Origin: Pseudomonadota bacterium
GTDB taxonomy: Bacteria > Pseudomonadota > Alphaproteobacteria > Azospirillales > Azospirillaceae
Direction: 5' to 3'
NCBI GenBank assembly: GCA_023413605.1
Contig: JAEZPL010000363.1
Span: forward strand, 1 to 7,281
Length of the DNA: 7,281 bases
Positions 1 to 6,685 of the stretch are shown here, in pieces (positions within the stretch are counted from its first letter, which is position 1; each line of letters begins with the position of its first letter). A model generated the notes under the pieces. That model was not told the origin of the DNA, did not search any database, and saw only the letters and a list, made by a program, of their open reading frames with translations. Made by a program: the position numbers and the translations under genes.

Positions 1-23
1 CCCTCTCCCCGGGGGGGAGAGGG
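1..23. repeat. GC-rich perfect palindrome at window edge
   Basis: Bases 1-10 (ccctctcccc) are the exact reverse complement of bases 14-23, with a GGG loop at 11-13, giving a 10-bp perfect stem that may extend left of the window. It lies immediately before the first region with quinone-oxidoreductase homology (about base 28). No T-run follows, so it is not an obvious intrinsic terminator for either strand. Short palindromes of this kind are often scattered through intergenic DNA of GC-rich alphaproteobacteria; whether this one is repeated in its genome cannot be seen here. Confidence 0.6.
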
Positions 24-27
24 GGCA

Positions 28-993
28 AATGCAGTCGTCATCCGCCAACACGGCCCTCCCGACGTCCTGCAATGGACGCGCGTTTCCGTCCCGCCGCCCG
101 GCCCCGGCGAGGTGACGCTGCGCCACACCGCCATTGGCGTGAACTTCATCGACGTGTATTGCCGCACCGGCTATTTCCGCCTGCTCCAGCCGCCGGGCGT
201 GCCGGGGATGGAAGGCGTGGGAGTCGTCGAAAATGTCGGCCCCGGAGTCAGCGGCCTGTCGCCCGGCGATCGGGTGGGCTACGCCTGCGCGCCGGTCGGC
301 GCTTATTCCGAGCGGCGCACCATGCCGGCGGAACTGCTGGTGTCCCTGCCCGACGACATCGACGATGAGACGGCGGCGGCCGTGCTGTTGAAGGGCATGA
401 CGGCGGAGTTCCTGCTGCACCGCGTCCATCAGCTGGCCGCGGGGGAGGTGGCGGTGGTGCATGCGGCGGCCGGTGGGGTCGGGGTGCTGCTGACGCAGTG
501 GGCGAGCGCGCTCGGCGCGACGGTGATCGGCGTGGTCGGGTCGGAGGCGAAGGCCCGCATCGCCCGCGCGAACGGCTGCGCCCATGTGGTTTCGGCGTCG
601 GACGACGTGCCGGGGCGGGTGCTGGACCTGACCGGCGGGCGGGGCGCCGACGTGGTCTACGACGCGGTCGGGCGCGACAGCCTGGCCCGCGACCTGTCCA
701 TGCTGGCGCCCTGCGGGCACATCGTCAGCTACGGGCAGGCGGCCGGGCACCTGGAGCCACTGGACGTGGCGGCGCTGGCGGAACGGTCGGCGCGGCTGTC
801 GCGGCCGAACTTCGGCCATTACGCCGGGACGCCGGCGCAGGTGCGCCTGTCGACGCAACGCCTGTTCGACGCCCTGCGCCGCGGGCTGGTCCGTCCGCTG
901 ATCGGCGCGCGGTTGCCGCTGCGGGAGGCGGCGCAGGCGCACCGCCGGCTGGAGGACCGCGCCAGCACCGGCGCAACCATCCTGCTGCCCTGA
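28..993 (+). CDS. NAD(P)H:quinone oxidoreductase, zinc-independent MDR family (5' end unresolved)
   Basis: This encodes a cytosolic quinone oxidoreductase of the zeta-crystallin/QOR branch of the medium-chain dehydrogenase/reductase superfamily, which reduces quinones with NADPH. From base 28 the frame reads NAVVIRQHGPPDVLQW, the usual QOR N-terminus. It is followed by GPGEV, the GVNFIDVY-RTG segment and PGMEGVG. The Rossmann cofactor loop AAAGGVG is at about residues 146-152, then GADVVYDAVG, and the C-terminus is STGATILLP. The structural and catalytic zinc cysteines of alcohol dehydrogenases are absent, as expected for QOR. Counted from base 28 it is about 321 residues, close to the 327 of E. 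coli Qor. No ATG, GTG or TTG lies in frame between base 1 and the internal GTG at 112, and the frame stays open to base 1. An ATG at 29 is in another frame that stops by about 115. The start is therefore left of the window, non-standard, or lost to an indel. The family call is secure; the start is not. Confidence 0.88.
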   Translation, partial: NAVVIRQHGPPDVLQWTRVSVPPPGPGEVTLRHTAIGVNFIDVYCRTGYFRLLQPPGVPGMEGVGVVENVGPGVSGLSPGDRVGYACAPVGAYSERRTMPAELLVSLPDDIDDETAAAVLLKGMTAEFLLHRVHQLAAGEVAVVHAAAGGVGVLLTQWASALGATVIGVVGSEAKARIARANGCAHVVSASDDVPGRVLDLTGGRGADVVYDAVGRDSLARDLSMLAPCGHIVSYGQAAGHLEPLDVAALAERSARLSRPNFGHYAGTPAQVRLSTQRLFDALRRGLVRPLIGARLPLREAAQAHRRLEDRASTGATILLP

Positions 994-1006
994 TTTTTAG
1001 CAGGGC
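981..1006. terminator. Stem-loop between convergent genes (weak terminator candidate)
   Basis: GCCCTG (987-992) pairs with CAGGGC (1001-1006) across an 8-base loop. The alternative pairing CCTGCT (981-986) with AGCAGG (999-1004) is also possible. The structure overlaps the stop of the quinone oxidoreductase gene and abuts the stop of the facing gene, so it could serve both. The only T-run is inside the loop and not after the stem, so intrinsic termination is uncertain. Confidence 0.35.
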
Positions 1007-1357
1007 CTATTCGTCGCGGTCGCGGTCGCGGTCGCGCTCCTGCGCTTCGCGGCGGCGCTTCTCGTTGTAGTCCTTGGGGGTGGGCGGGATGCCATCCTGG
1101 TTGGGGCCGTCCTGGTCGGGCAGGTCGCGGCGCTGGCCGGTGTCCTCGCCCACGGTCACGGTGGCGGACGGGCCGCCGGGGGTCGTGTCGGGGGGCACGT
1201 CGGTGTAGTCGCCGGTGTCCACCCCCATGCCGGACCCGGCGCGGCCGGGCGCGGCCGGGCCGCCGCCTTCCGGACCCATGTCGGGGATGCGTGTGTTCTG
1301 CACGGTCTGTTCCGGCTGGCGGCGCCCCTGCTGCCGCCGCTCATCCTGATCGGCCAT
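1007..1357 (-). CDS. Small charged, probably disordered protein of unknown function
   Basis: This is a 116-residue hydrophilic protein that I do not recognise. It starts MADQDERRQQ, is rich in Gly, Pro, Asp, Arg and Gln, has no membrane segment or signal peptide, and ends in an alternating Asp-Arg tail (DRDRDRDE). The start at 1357 is chosen because a GGGAGG ribosome-binding site lies at 1363-1368, five bases upstream. The frame stays open further upstream, but those codons only read through the leader. The Asp-Arg tail is encoded by a short tandem repeat, and the middle holds a second 10-bp tandem repeat. The composition suggests intrinsic disorder, perhaps a small stress or nucleic-acid-associated protein, but no domain supports a function. 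It is convergent with the quinone oxidoreductase gene (13-bp gap) and divergent from the gene at 1606. Confidence 0.7.
   Translation of the reverse strand: MADQDERRQQGRRQPEQTVQNTRIPDMGPEGGGPAAPGRAGSGMGVDTGDYTDVPPDTTPGGPSATVTVGEDTGQRRDLPDQDGPNQDGIPPTPKDYNEKRRREAQERDRDRDRDE
1014..1037. repeat. Hexamer tandem repeat (TCGCGG) encoding an Asp-Arg tail
   Basis: Three exact TCGCGG copies (1014-1019, 1020-1025, 1026-1031) and a fourth with one mismatch (TCGCGC) lie at the 3' end of the small minus-strand gene, where they encode the Arg-Asp dipeptides. Such an in-frame 6-bp repeat could change copy number without disrupting the frame. Confidence 0.7.
1241..1260. repeat. Two tandem copies of a 10-bp unit within the small minus-strand gene
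   Basis: The unit gcggccgggc occurs twice in direct succession (1241-1250 and 1251-1260) and encodes part of an Ala/Pro/Gly/Arg-rich stretch. A 10-bp unit is not a multiple of three, so the two copies are read in different frames and any gain or loss of one copy would frameshift the gene. Confidence 0.6.
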
Positions 1358-1605
1358 TCCGTCCTCCCAATGCGGTGTTTTCCGGGCGCGGTGTCTCCCG
1401 GGCCAACATCCTCCCGGCCGCGAAGTTCCCCGGGAGCGGATCGGATCCGCCCGCGCCGAACAGGTTGTTGTTTCTGCTGTCATGACAACTATTTCGGGAA
1501 GTTGGCTGGTGGTATTTCGTGCTCTACCCCATCCGCCAGAGCATTTTGCCTCTGGTTCCGCTGCGCCAGTCCCTATACGCTGGTAGGCAAATCGGAGCGT
1601 AAGTC
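1358..1605. promoter_or_regulatory. Divergent intergenic region with a short palindrome
   Basis: These 248 bases separate two divergent genes and should contain both promoters. A 10-bp perfect palindrome TGTCATGACA is at 1478-1487, with G1476/C1489 also pairing around one mismatch. A 6-bp stem-loop, CCAGAG (1536-1541) with CTCTGG (1550-1555), and a TATACG hexamer (1574-1579) lie closer to the plus-strand start at 1606. No convincing -35/-10 pair was found, so promoter placement stays open. The region around 1463-1500 is less GC-rich than its surroundings. Confidence 0.35.
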
Positions 1606-1983
1606 ATGGAAAACGTTTCAGTGCCGCCGCATCCGGCCGCGCCCAAGGGCGGCCAATCCGCCGAGTCCGGGGTGAAGCCGGTTGCCGACTTCGACCTCAA
1701 CGGGGTTCGCATTGTCGCCTTTCTGGAAGGCGACCAGCCCTACCAGCCCGGTGGCAACCGGTGGCCGCAGGTCGCCGAACAGTATGCGGCGGAACAGGGC
1801 ATCGGCCTCAGCGACGCGCGCTGGTACAGCGTGCAACCCTTCCGCTTTGCCAACGGCCGTCCGAACATCAACGAGTTCCGCCCGGCCAACCAGTCCTGGA
1901 GGTTCGAGACGAGCCTGAACACGGCGTCCGAGATCGTCCGCCGCCTCGGCCTCGACATGGACACCCTGCCTCTCGACCTCTGA
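1606..1983 (+). CDS. Hypothetical protein, 125 residues
   Basis: I do not recognise a family. The protein is soluble-looking, with no signal peptide and no membrane span. A flexible Pro/Gly/Ser-rich N-terminus (about residues 1-25) is followed by a compact region starting DFDLNGVRIVAFLEGD. That region contains several Trp, Tyr and Phe residues, Asn-rich segments (NGRPNINEF) and a likely C-terminal helix (ASEIVRRLGLDMD). The start is supported by a modest purine-rich stretch (cggagcg, about 1593-1599) upstream of ATG 1606 and by codon usage matching its neighbours: GC-rich third positions through the whole frame. The opposite-strand frames overlapping it look like shadows. It stands alone, divergent from the small charged protein and convergent with the lytic transglycosylase, so context offers no function. 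Confidence 0.75.
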   Translation: MENVSVPPHPAAPKGGQSAESGVKPVADFDLNGVRIVAFLEGDQPYQPGGNRWPQVAEQYAAEQGIGLSDARWYSVQPFRFANGRPNINEFRPANQSWRFETSLNTASEIVRRLGLDMDTLPLDL

Positions 1984-2000
1984 TCCTCGCGAAGGCCGTT

Positions 2001-2043
2001 GCCGGGCGCCGCTCTCAGGCGCCCGGCCACCCGGCTTCGGCCG
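2001..2043. terminator. Strong hairpin between convergent genes, plus a UUCG mini-hairpin
   Basis: GCCGGGCGCC (2001-2010) pairs perfectly with GGCGCCCGGC (2018-2027) across a 7-base loop, a 10-bp all-GC stem in the 60-bp gap between two converging genes. A second stem, CGGC-TTCG-GCCG (2032-2043), forms a C(UUCG)G tetraloop hairpin on the plus strand, directly before the minus gene's stop codon. Neither is followed by a long T-run, so it is a likely bidirectional transcript end or 3'-stabilising structure rather than a textbook intrinsic terminator. Confidence 0.6.
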
Positions 2044-3006
2044 TTATGCTCCTGGGGGCACGACGAAGCAGGCCATGCCCAGGCCGGTCAGGCTGGCGCA
2101 GCTCTGCGCCGCGTCCTGCTGCGTCAGGCCGGTCAGGCGGGCGCGGTAGAGCGGGCCGTTCTGGGTGTCGACCGCCTGGACGATGCGTTCCGTGCGGTTG
2201 AGCGTGCCGGGCACCGCGCGGCGCGCCCGGTCGATGATCCGGCCGCTGTCCTCCGCCGAGCGGAAGGCGCCCAGCTGCACCGTCCAGCCGCCGACCGCGG
2301 ACGCCCGCGCGACGGTGACCGGAGCCGTGACGGGCGGGGCCGTCCGGGCCGGCAGAGGCGTCGGCAGCGGCGTCGCGACGGGGGCCGTCGGCTGTCGGGT
2401 GGGCACCGGGATCGGCGCCGAGGTGACGATCGGGGCCGGCGCGATGACGGGCACCGGGGCGACGGGCGGTTCGACCGGCAGGCTGGCGACCTCCACGGCG
2501 CCCGGCCCGCTGCCACCCTCAAGCCGCGGCCCGACCGAGGCGATGTAGCGCCTGGTCTCGCCCGGCAGGCGGCGGTTGCCGGCCAGATAATCGGCGTAGC
2601 AGCCCGGCCCGCAGTTGTAGGCGCCAAGGAAGCCCGGCGCCCCGAACAGGTCGTACATTTCGCGCAGGTACGCGGTGCCGGCCAGGATGTTGTCGCGCGG
2701 GTTGTAGGGATCGGGGCCGAGCCCGTGCTTGCGCCGCATCTCCGCATAGGTCACGGGCATGACCTGCATCAGGCCCATGGCGCCGGCGTGGCTGGTGATC
2801 GGCTTGCCGTTCATCATGGTGCGCCCGCCGCTCTCCTGCCGGATGACCTCGCGGATCCACTGCTGCGGCATGCCGAATCGCTGCGACGCCTCCGCGATGT
2901 GGGCGTCGATGTTCACATCGCGCGAGGATGATGACGGATCACTGGCGCACGCGGCGAGAAGGCCTGAGAGGATAACCGCTGCTGCGATGGATTTTCTGCA
3001 ACGCAC
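2044..3006 (-). CDS. Lipoprotein lytic murein transglycosylase with C-terminal SPOR domain
   Basis: This is predicted to cleave the MurNAc-GlcNAc bond of peptidoglycan, forming 1,6-anhydro ends, while anchored as a lipoprotein facing the periplasm. From the GTG at 3006 it has a short basic N-terminus, a hydrophobic stretch and the lipobox LLAAC with the lipidated Cys at residue 20. The SLT/GH23 domain covers about residues 33-150: catalytic Glu58 in IRQESGG, GAMGLMQVMP (75-84), GTAYLREM (110-117) and AYNCGPG (129-135). A Pro/Ala/Val-rich linker (about 165-235) leads to a SPOR domain (about 239-316, starting GGWTVQLGAF), which in other proteins binds denuded septal glycan. The frame is open to an ATG at 3114, but that would put 36 extra residues in front of the signal peptide. 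GTG 3006 (or 3018) is preferred, although its ribosome site is weak. Nothing adjacent is co-directional and close enough to form an obvious operon. It is probably active at the division site. Confidence 0.9.
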   Translation of the reverse strand: MRCRKSIAAAVILSGLLAACASDPSSSSRDVNIDAHIAEASQRFGMPQQWIREVIRQESGGRTMMNGKPITSHAGAMGLMQVMPVTYAEMRRKHGLGPDPYNPRDNILAGTAYLREMYDLFGAPGFLGAYNCGPGCYADYLAGNRRLPGETRRYIASVGPRLEGGSGPGAVEVASLPVEPPVAPVPVIAPAPIVTSAPIPVPTRQPTAPVATPLPTPLPARTAPPVTAPVTVARASAVGGWTVQLGAFRSAEDSGRIIDRARRAVPGTLNRTERIVQAVDTQNGPLYRARLTGLTQQDAAQSCASLTGLGMACFVVPPGA

Positions 3007-3191
3007 AGTGCCGCCCACTTTCGATGACGATCGGTCGGGTAAGGAGGACGGCAAGATTGCACATTCCGAGCGATTCCTGAATGGGTGAGTCTGTGACCAT
3101 TGCCACCTGCGCATGGCAAGCGGCGTTTGTGGGATTCACCCGATCTGGCGTGGGGGATTGTCGAAGCGTGGAAAGTTCACCACAAAAGCCG
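3007..3191. other. Intergenic region between the catabolic operon and the lytic transglycosylase
   Basis: This 185-base spacer should hold the end of the minus-strand catabolic transcript and the promoter of the transglycosylase gene. The clearest structure is a 6-bp stem, TTGCCA (3100-3105) with TGGCAA (3114-3119), across an 8-base loop; it has no following T-run. No convincing sigma-70 promoter was identified. A Shine-Dalgarno-like aaggagg at 3041-3047 on the plus strand has no start codon or open frame behind it. Confidence 0.3.
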
Positions 3192-4372
<1,181 letters not shown>

Positions 4373-4373
<1 letters not shown>

Positions 4374-5200
4374 CAGTTCCCCTCGAAGATCGGGCTGCGC
4401 TTGGCGGCGAAGGCCTCGAAGGCGCGGCGGAAATCCTTGGTGGCCATGCAGATGGCCTGGGCCTGCGCCTCCGCGTCGATGGCCTCGTCCACGCCCATGG
4501 ACCATTCCTGGTGCAGCATGCGCTTGGTCACCGCATGGGCGAAGCTCGGCCCCTCGGCCAGCGCGCGGGCCATGGCCGTCGCCTCCTCCAGCACCGCGTC
4601 CGGCTCGCACAGGCGGTTGAAGAAGCCCCAGCGCTCCGCCTCCTCCCCCGCCATGGCGCGGCCGGTGTAGAGCAGTTCGGACGCGCGGCCCTGGCCGATG
4701 ATGCGCGGCAGGATCGCGCAGGCCCCCATGTCGCAGCCGGCCAGACCGACGCGGGTGAACAGGAAGGCGACCTTGCTCTTGGCCGTGCCGTAGCGCAGGT
4801 CGGACGCCATGGCGATGATCGCCCCGGCCCCGGCGCAGACGCCGTCCACCGCCGCCACGATGGGCTGCGGGCAGGCGCGCATCTCCTTCACGAGATCGCC
4901 GGTCATCTGGGTGAAGCGCATCAGCCCCGGCATGTCCATGGCGGTGAGCGGCTCGATGATCTCGAAGACGTCGCCGCCGGAGCAGAAGTTGCCGCCGGCC
5001 CCGGTCACCACCACCGCCTTGATGTCGCGGTCGAAGCGCAGGGCGTGGAAGGTATCGCGCAGTTCCGCGTAGGACTCGAAGGTCAGCGGGTTCTTCTTGT
5101 CCGGCCGGTTCAGCGTCACGGTGGCGACGCGCTTTCCGTCCGGGCCTTCGACGCGCCAGAGGAAATGTTCGGCCTGATAGTCCGACAGCGGAGCCGTCAT
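4373..5200 (-). CDS. Crotonase (enoyl-CoA hydratase/isomerase) family protein
   Basis: This 275-residue CoA-thioester enzyme has the crotonase fold. It shows [13 protein letters not shown] (28-40), the first oxyanion-hole segment NFCSGGD (71-77) and the second at [15 protein letters not shown] (120-134), then [22 protein letters not shown] (about 145-166). In classical hydratases two glutamates do the chemistry (Glu144 and Glu164 of the rat mitochondrial enzyme). By my hand alignment the first is Ile128 here and the second falls on Thr149/Arg150; Asp157 is the nearest acidic residue. It may thus not be a simple hydratase; hydrolytic ring opening or isomerisation is possible. ATG 5200 is preceded by GGGAGGG (5208-5214, 7-base spacing) and overlaps the stop of the MarR gene by four bases (ATGA). 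Its position in the aryl-CoA cluster suggests it processes a ring-derived CoA intermediate. Confidence 0.9.
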
Positions 5201-5721
5201 GGTGTTTCCCTCCCGTTTTTCGTTTTGCGGTGGACGGCGTGCTTGACCTTGCCCAGCACGCTCATCAGCGTCTCGATCTCCTCCTCCGACAGGTCGTCGA
5301 AGAAGTCCGCGATCCAGCCCTCGTGCACCATCGCCATGGCCAGGAAGGCCCGGCGCCCGGCGGGGCTCAGCTTCACCACGAAGGCCCGGCGGTCGGAGGG
5401 GGAGGGCTCGCGCAGCACCAGCCCCTCGTTCACCAGCCGCTCCGTGATGCCCGTGACGTTGCCGTTCGACACCATCAGCCGGCGCGACAGTTCGCCCATG
5501 GTCAGCCCCTCCGGCTCGCGTTCCAGCGCGGCCATCAGGTCGAACTGCGGCAGGGTGACGTTGAAGGTCTCGCGCAGGCGGGCGCGCACCTCGTTTTCGA
5601 CCAGACTGGTGCAGGACAGCAGGCGCAGCCACAGCCGCAGTTCCGCCTTGCAGCGTCCTGCCGCGGTTTCATAGTCGGTCAAGGCCGTCATCGGTTCGCT
5701 CGCCATCGGTTCGCCCGCCAT
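5197..5721 (-). CDS. MarR-family transcriptional regulator
   Basis: This is a winged-helix DNA-binding regulator of the MarR family, 174 residues from ATG 5721 (family members are typically 140-180). A helical dimerisation N-terminus (about 17-55) leads into the helix-turn-helix ([12 protein letters not shown], then [30 protein letters not shown], about 57-102). The wing follows, with the typical DRR motif ([20 protein letters not shown], 104-123), then a C-terminal helical pair. The start is uncertain. GTG 5739 would overlap the SDR stop by four bases, and ATGs at 5721, 5706 and 5691 are all in frame because of a 15-bp tandem duplication. None has a clear ribosome site, so translation is probably coupled to the SDR gene. 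It likely represses the two divergent operons in the absence of a ligand such as an aryl-CoA, using the mirrored AT-rich motifs at 6521-6545 and 6648-6669. That assignment is inference from position. Confidence 0.92.
   Translation of the reverse strand: MAGEPMASEPMTALTDYETAAGRCKAELRLWLRLLSCTSLVENEVRARLRETFNVTLPQFDLMAALEREPEGLTMGELSRRLMVSNGNVTGITERLVNEGLVLREPSPSDRRAFVVKLSPAGRRAFLAMAMVHEGWIADFFDDLSEEEIETLMSVLGKVKHAVHRKTKNGRETP
5692..5721 (-). repeat. 15-bp tandem duplication at the MarR start
   Basis: On the minus strand ATGGCGGGCGAACCG (5721-5707) is followed directly by ATGGCGAGCGAACCG (5706-5692), 14 of 15 identical, and then by a third ATG (5691). It encodes [11 protein letters not shown] and creates three evenly spaced in-frame candidate start codons. 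Confidence 0.85.
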
Positions 5722-5735
5722 CGCTCGAATTGTCG

Positions 5736-6506
5736 TCACATCACTTCGCCGCCGGCGACCGCGATCGCCTGGCCCGTCATCGACGCCGCGTCGTCCCGGC
5801 AGAGCCAGACGACCGCCGCCGCCACCTCCTCCGGCCGGACGAGCCGCCCCTGGGGGTTCACCTTGGTCAGTTCCTCCAGCGCCGCCTCGCGACTGCGGCC
5901 GGTCTTCGCCTGGATGCGCTCCAGCGAGGTTTCGGTCATGTCCGTCTCGGTGAAGCCGGGGCAGACCGCGTTGACGGTCACGCCGCTGCGCGCCGTTTCC
6001 AGCGCCAGCGTGCGGGTCAGGCCGATGACCCCGTGCTTGGCCGCCGCGTAGGCCGCGCAATAGGCATAGCCGCGCAGGCCCGCCGTGCTGGCGATGTTGA
6101 CGATGCGGCCCCAGCCGCGCTGCGCCATGCCCGGCAGGGCCAGCCGGCAACCGGCGTAGGCGGAGGTCAGGTTGACCGCCAGCATGCTGTCCCACAGCGT
6201 CCGGTCCGTCTTGCCGAAGGGCGCCGTCACCGCCGTGCCGGCGTTGTTGACCAGGATGTCGAGCGGCCCGGCCTCTTCAAAGGCCCGCGCCAGGGACTCG
6301 TCGTCGGTCACGTCGGCCTGGAGCGCCGTTGCGCCGAGTTCCTCCGCCAGCCGCTCCAGCGGCTCCCGCGTGCGGCCCAGCAGAGTCAGCCGGGCGCCCT
6401 CCGCGGCGAGGGCCCGCGCCACCGCCGCCCCGATGCCCCGTCCCGCGCCCGTCACCAGCGCGTGGCGGCCCGCCAAGGAGCCCGGCTTCGTTGCCTGATC
6501 GCCCAT
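5736..6506 (-). CDS. SDR-family NAD(P)-dependent dehydrogenase (3-hydroxyacyl-CoA dehydrogenase-like)
   Basis: This is a 256-residue classical short-chain dehydrogenase/reductase, which would oxidise or reduce a hydroxyl/keto group on a small or CoA-linked substrate. The cofactor loop TGAGRGIG is at residues 19-26, NNAG at 87-90 and VNLTS around Asn112. Catalytic Ser140 (VNIAST), Tyr153 and Lys157 (YAAAK) are all present. The C-terminus [15 protein letters not shown] is typical. The residue after the glycine loop region (LLGRTRE) suggests NADP(H) rather than NAD(H), but this is tentative. ATG 6506 has a strong GGGAGGGG site (6509-6516). It is the first gene of the minus-strand operon, directly after the divergent control region. 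In this cluster it most likely performs the 3-hydroxyacyl-CoA dehydrogenase step or reduces a ring ketone of an aryl-CoA-derived intermediate. Confidence 0.93.
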   Translation of the reverse strand: MGDQATKPGSLAGRHALVTGAGRGIGAAVARALAAEGARLTLLGRTREPLERLAEELGATALQADVTDDESLARAFEEAGPLDILVNNAGTAVTAPFGKTDRTLWDSMLAVNLTSAYAGCRLALPGMAQRGWGRIVNIASTAGLRGYAYCAAYAAAKHGVIGLTRTLALETARSGVTVNAVCPGFTETDMTETSLERIQAKTGRSREAALEELTKVNPQGRLVRPEEVAAAVVWLCRDDAASMTGQAIAVAGGEVM

Positions 6507-6520
6507 AACCCCTCCCGTCG

Positions 6521-6559
6521 ATTATCTTTATGTTTAAAGCAATATGGGGCTGACCGCAA
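6521..6559 (-). promoter_or_regulatory. Candidate promoter and operator of the SDR-MarR-crotonase-ACAD operon
   Basis: On the minus strand TTGCGG (6559-6554), a 17-base spacer and TAAACA (6536-6531) form a plausible sigma-70 promoter. The -10 lies inside an AT-rich element reading ATATTGCTTTAAAC... whose core TTAAACATAAAGATAAT (6537-6521) matches 14 of 17 bases of the core upstream of the divergent monooxygenase gene. The element ends 14 bases before ATG 6506. It is a candidate binding site for the MarR protein of the operon; binding is inferred. Confidence 0.5.
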
Positions 6560-6624
6560 TCCGGAAAAGGTTGTGCCACGCGCGTGCGTGTCGGGGAATT
6601 TCAGCAACGACCGGAATTCGCCCC

Positions 6625-6669
6625 TGGACAGAACTGCCGCATGGCTGATATTTTAAATTTAAAGATCAT
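6625..6669 (+). promoter_or_regulatory. Candidate promoter and operator of the aryl-CoA monooxygenase gene
   Basis: TGGACA (6625-6630), an 18-base spacer and TATTTT (6649-6654) form a plausible sigma-70 promoter. The 12-bp perfect palindrome TTTAAATTTAAA (6652-6663) overlaps the -10 and expected start site, within the core TTAAATTTAAAGATCAT (6653-6669) shared in mirror orientation with the divergent operon. A protein bound here would block RNA polymerase, as usual for MarR repressors. It ends 16 bases before ATG 6686. Confidence 0.5.
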
Positions 6670-6685
6670 GAGCGGGAGGGGTCCC

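Noticed and set aside
1358..1483. Upstream extension of the small charged protein to 1483
   Set aside because: The strong GGGAGG site five bases before ATG 1357 sets the start, and the extension reads through the ribosome site with unrelated composition.
1999..2931. Plus-strand open frame antisense to the lytic transglycosylase
   Set aside because: The sequence is low-complexity Arg/Gly/Ala-rich, while the opposite strand shows a lipobox, SLT and SPOR domains.
3041..3060. Perfect-looking Shine-Dalgarno (aaggagg) on the plus strand
   Set aside because: No start codon at proper spacing and no convincing frame follows; probably chance.
3007..3114. N-terminal extension of the lytic transglycosylase to ATG 3114
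   Set aside because: It would place 36 residues, partly charged and polar, before an otherwise ideal lipoprotein signal peptide. GTG 3006 fits a 20-residue type II signal.
3126..3186. Inverted repeat TTTGTGG / CCACAAA downstream of the acyl-CoA dehydrogenase
   Set aside because: A 7-bp stem with a loop of about 47 bases and no T-run is too weak to call a terminator.
5230..6656. Plus-strand open frames antisense to the MarR and SDR genes
   Set aside because: No motifs and biased composition; both minus-strand genes are unambiguous.
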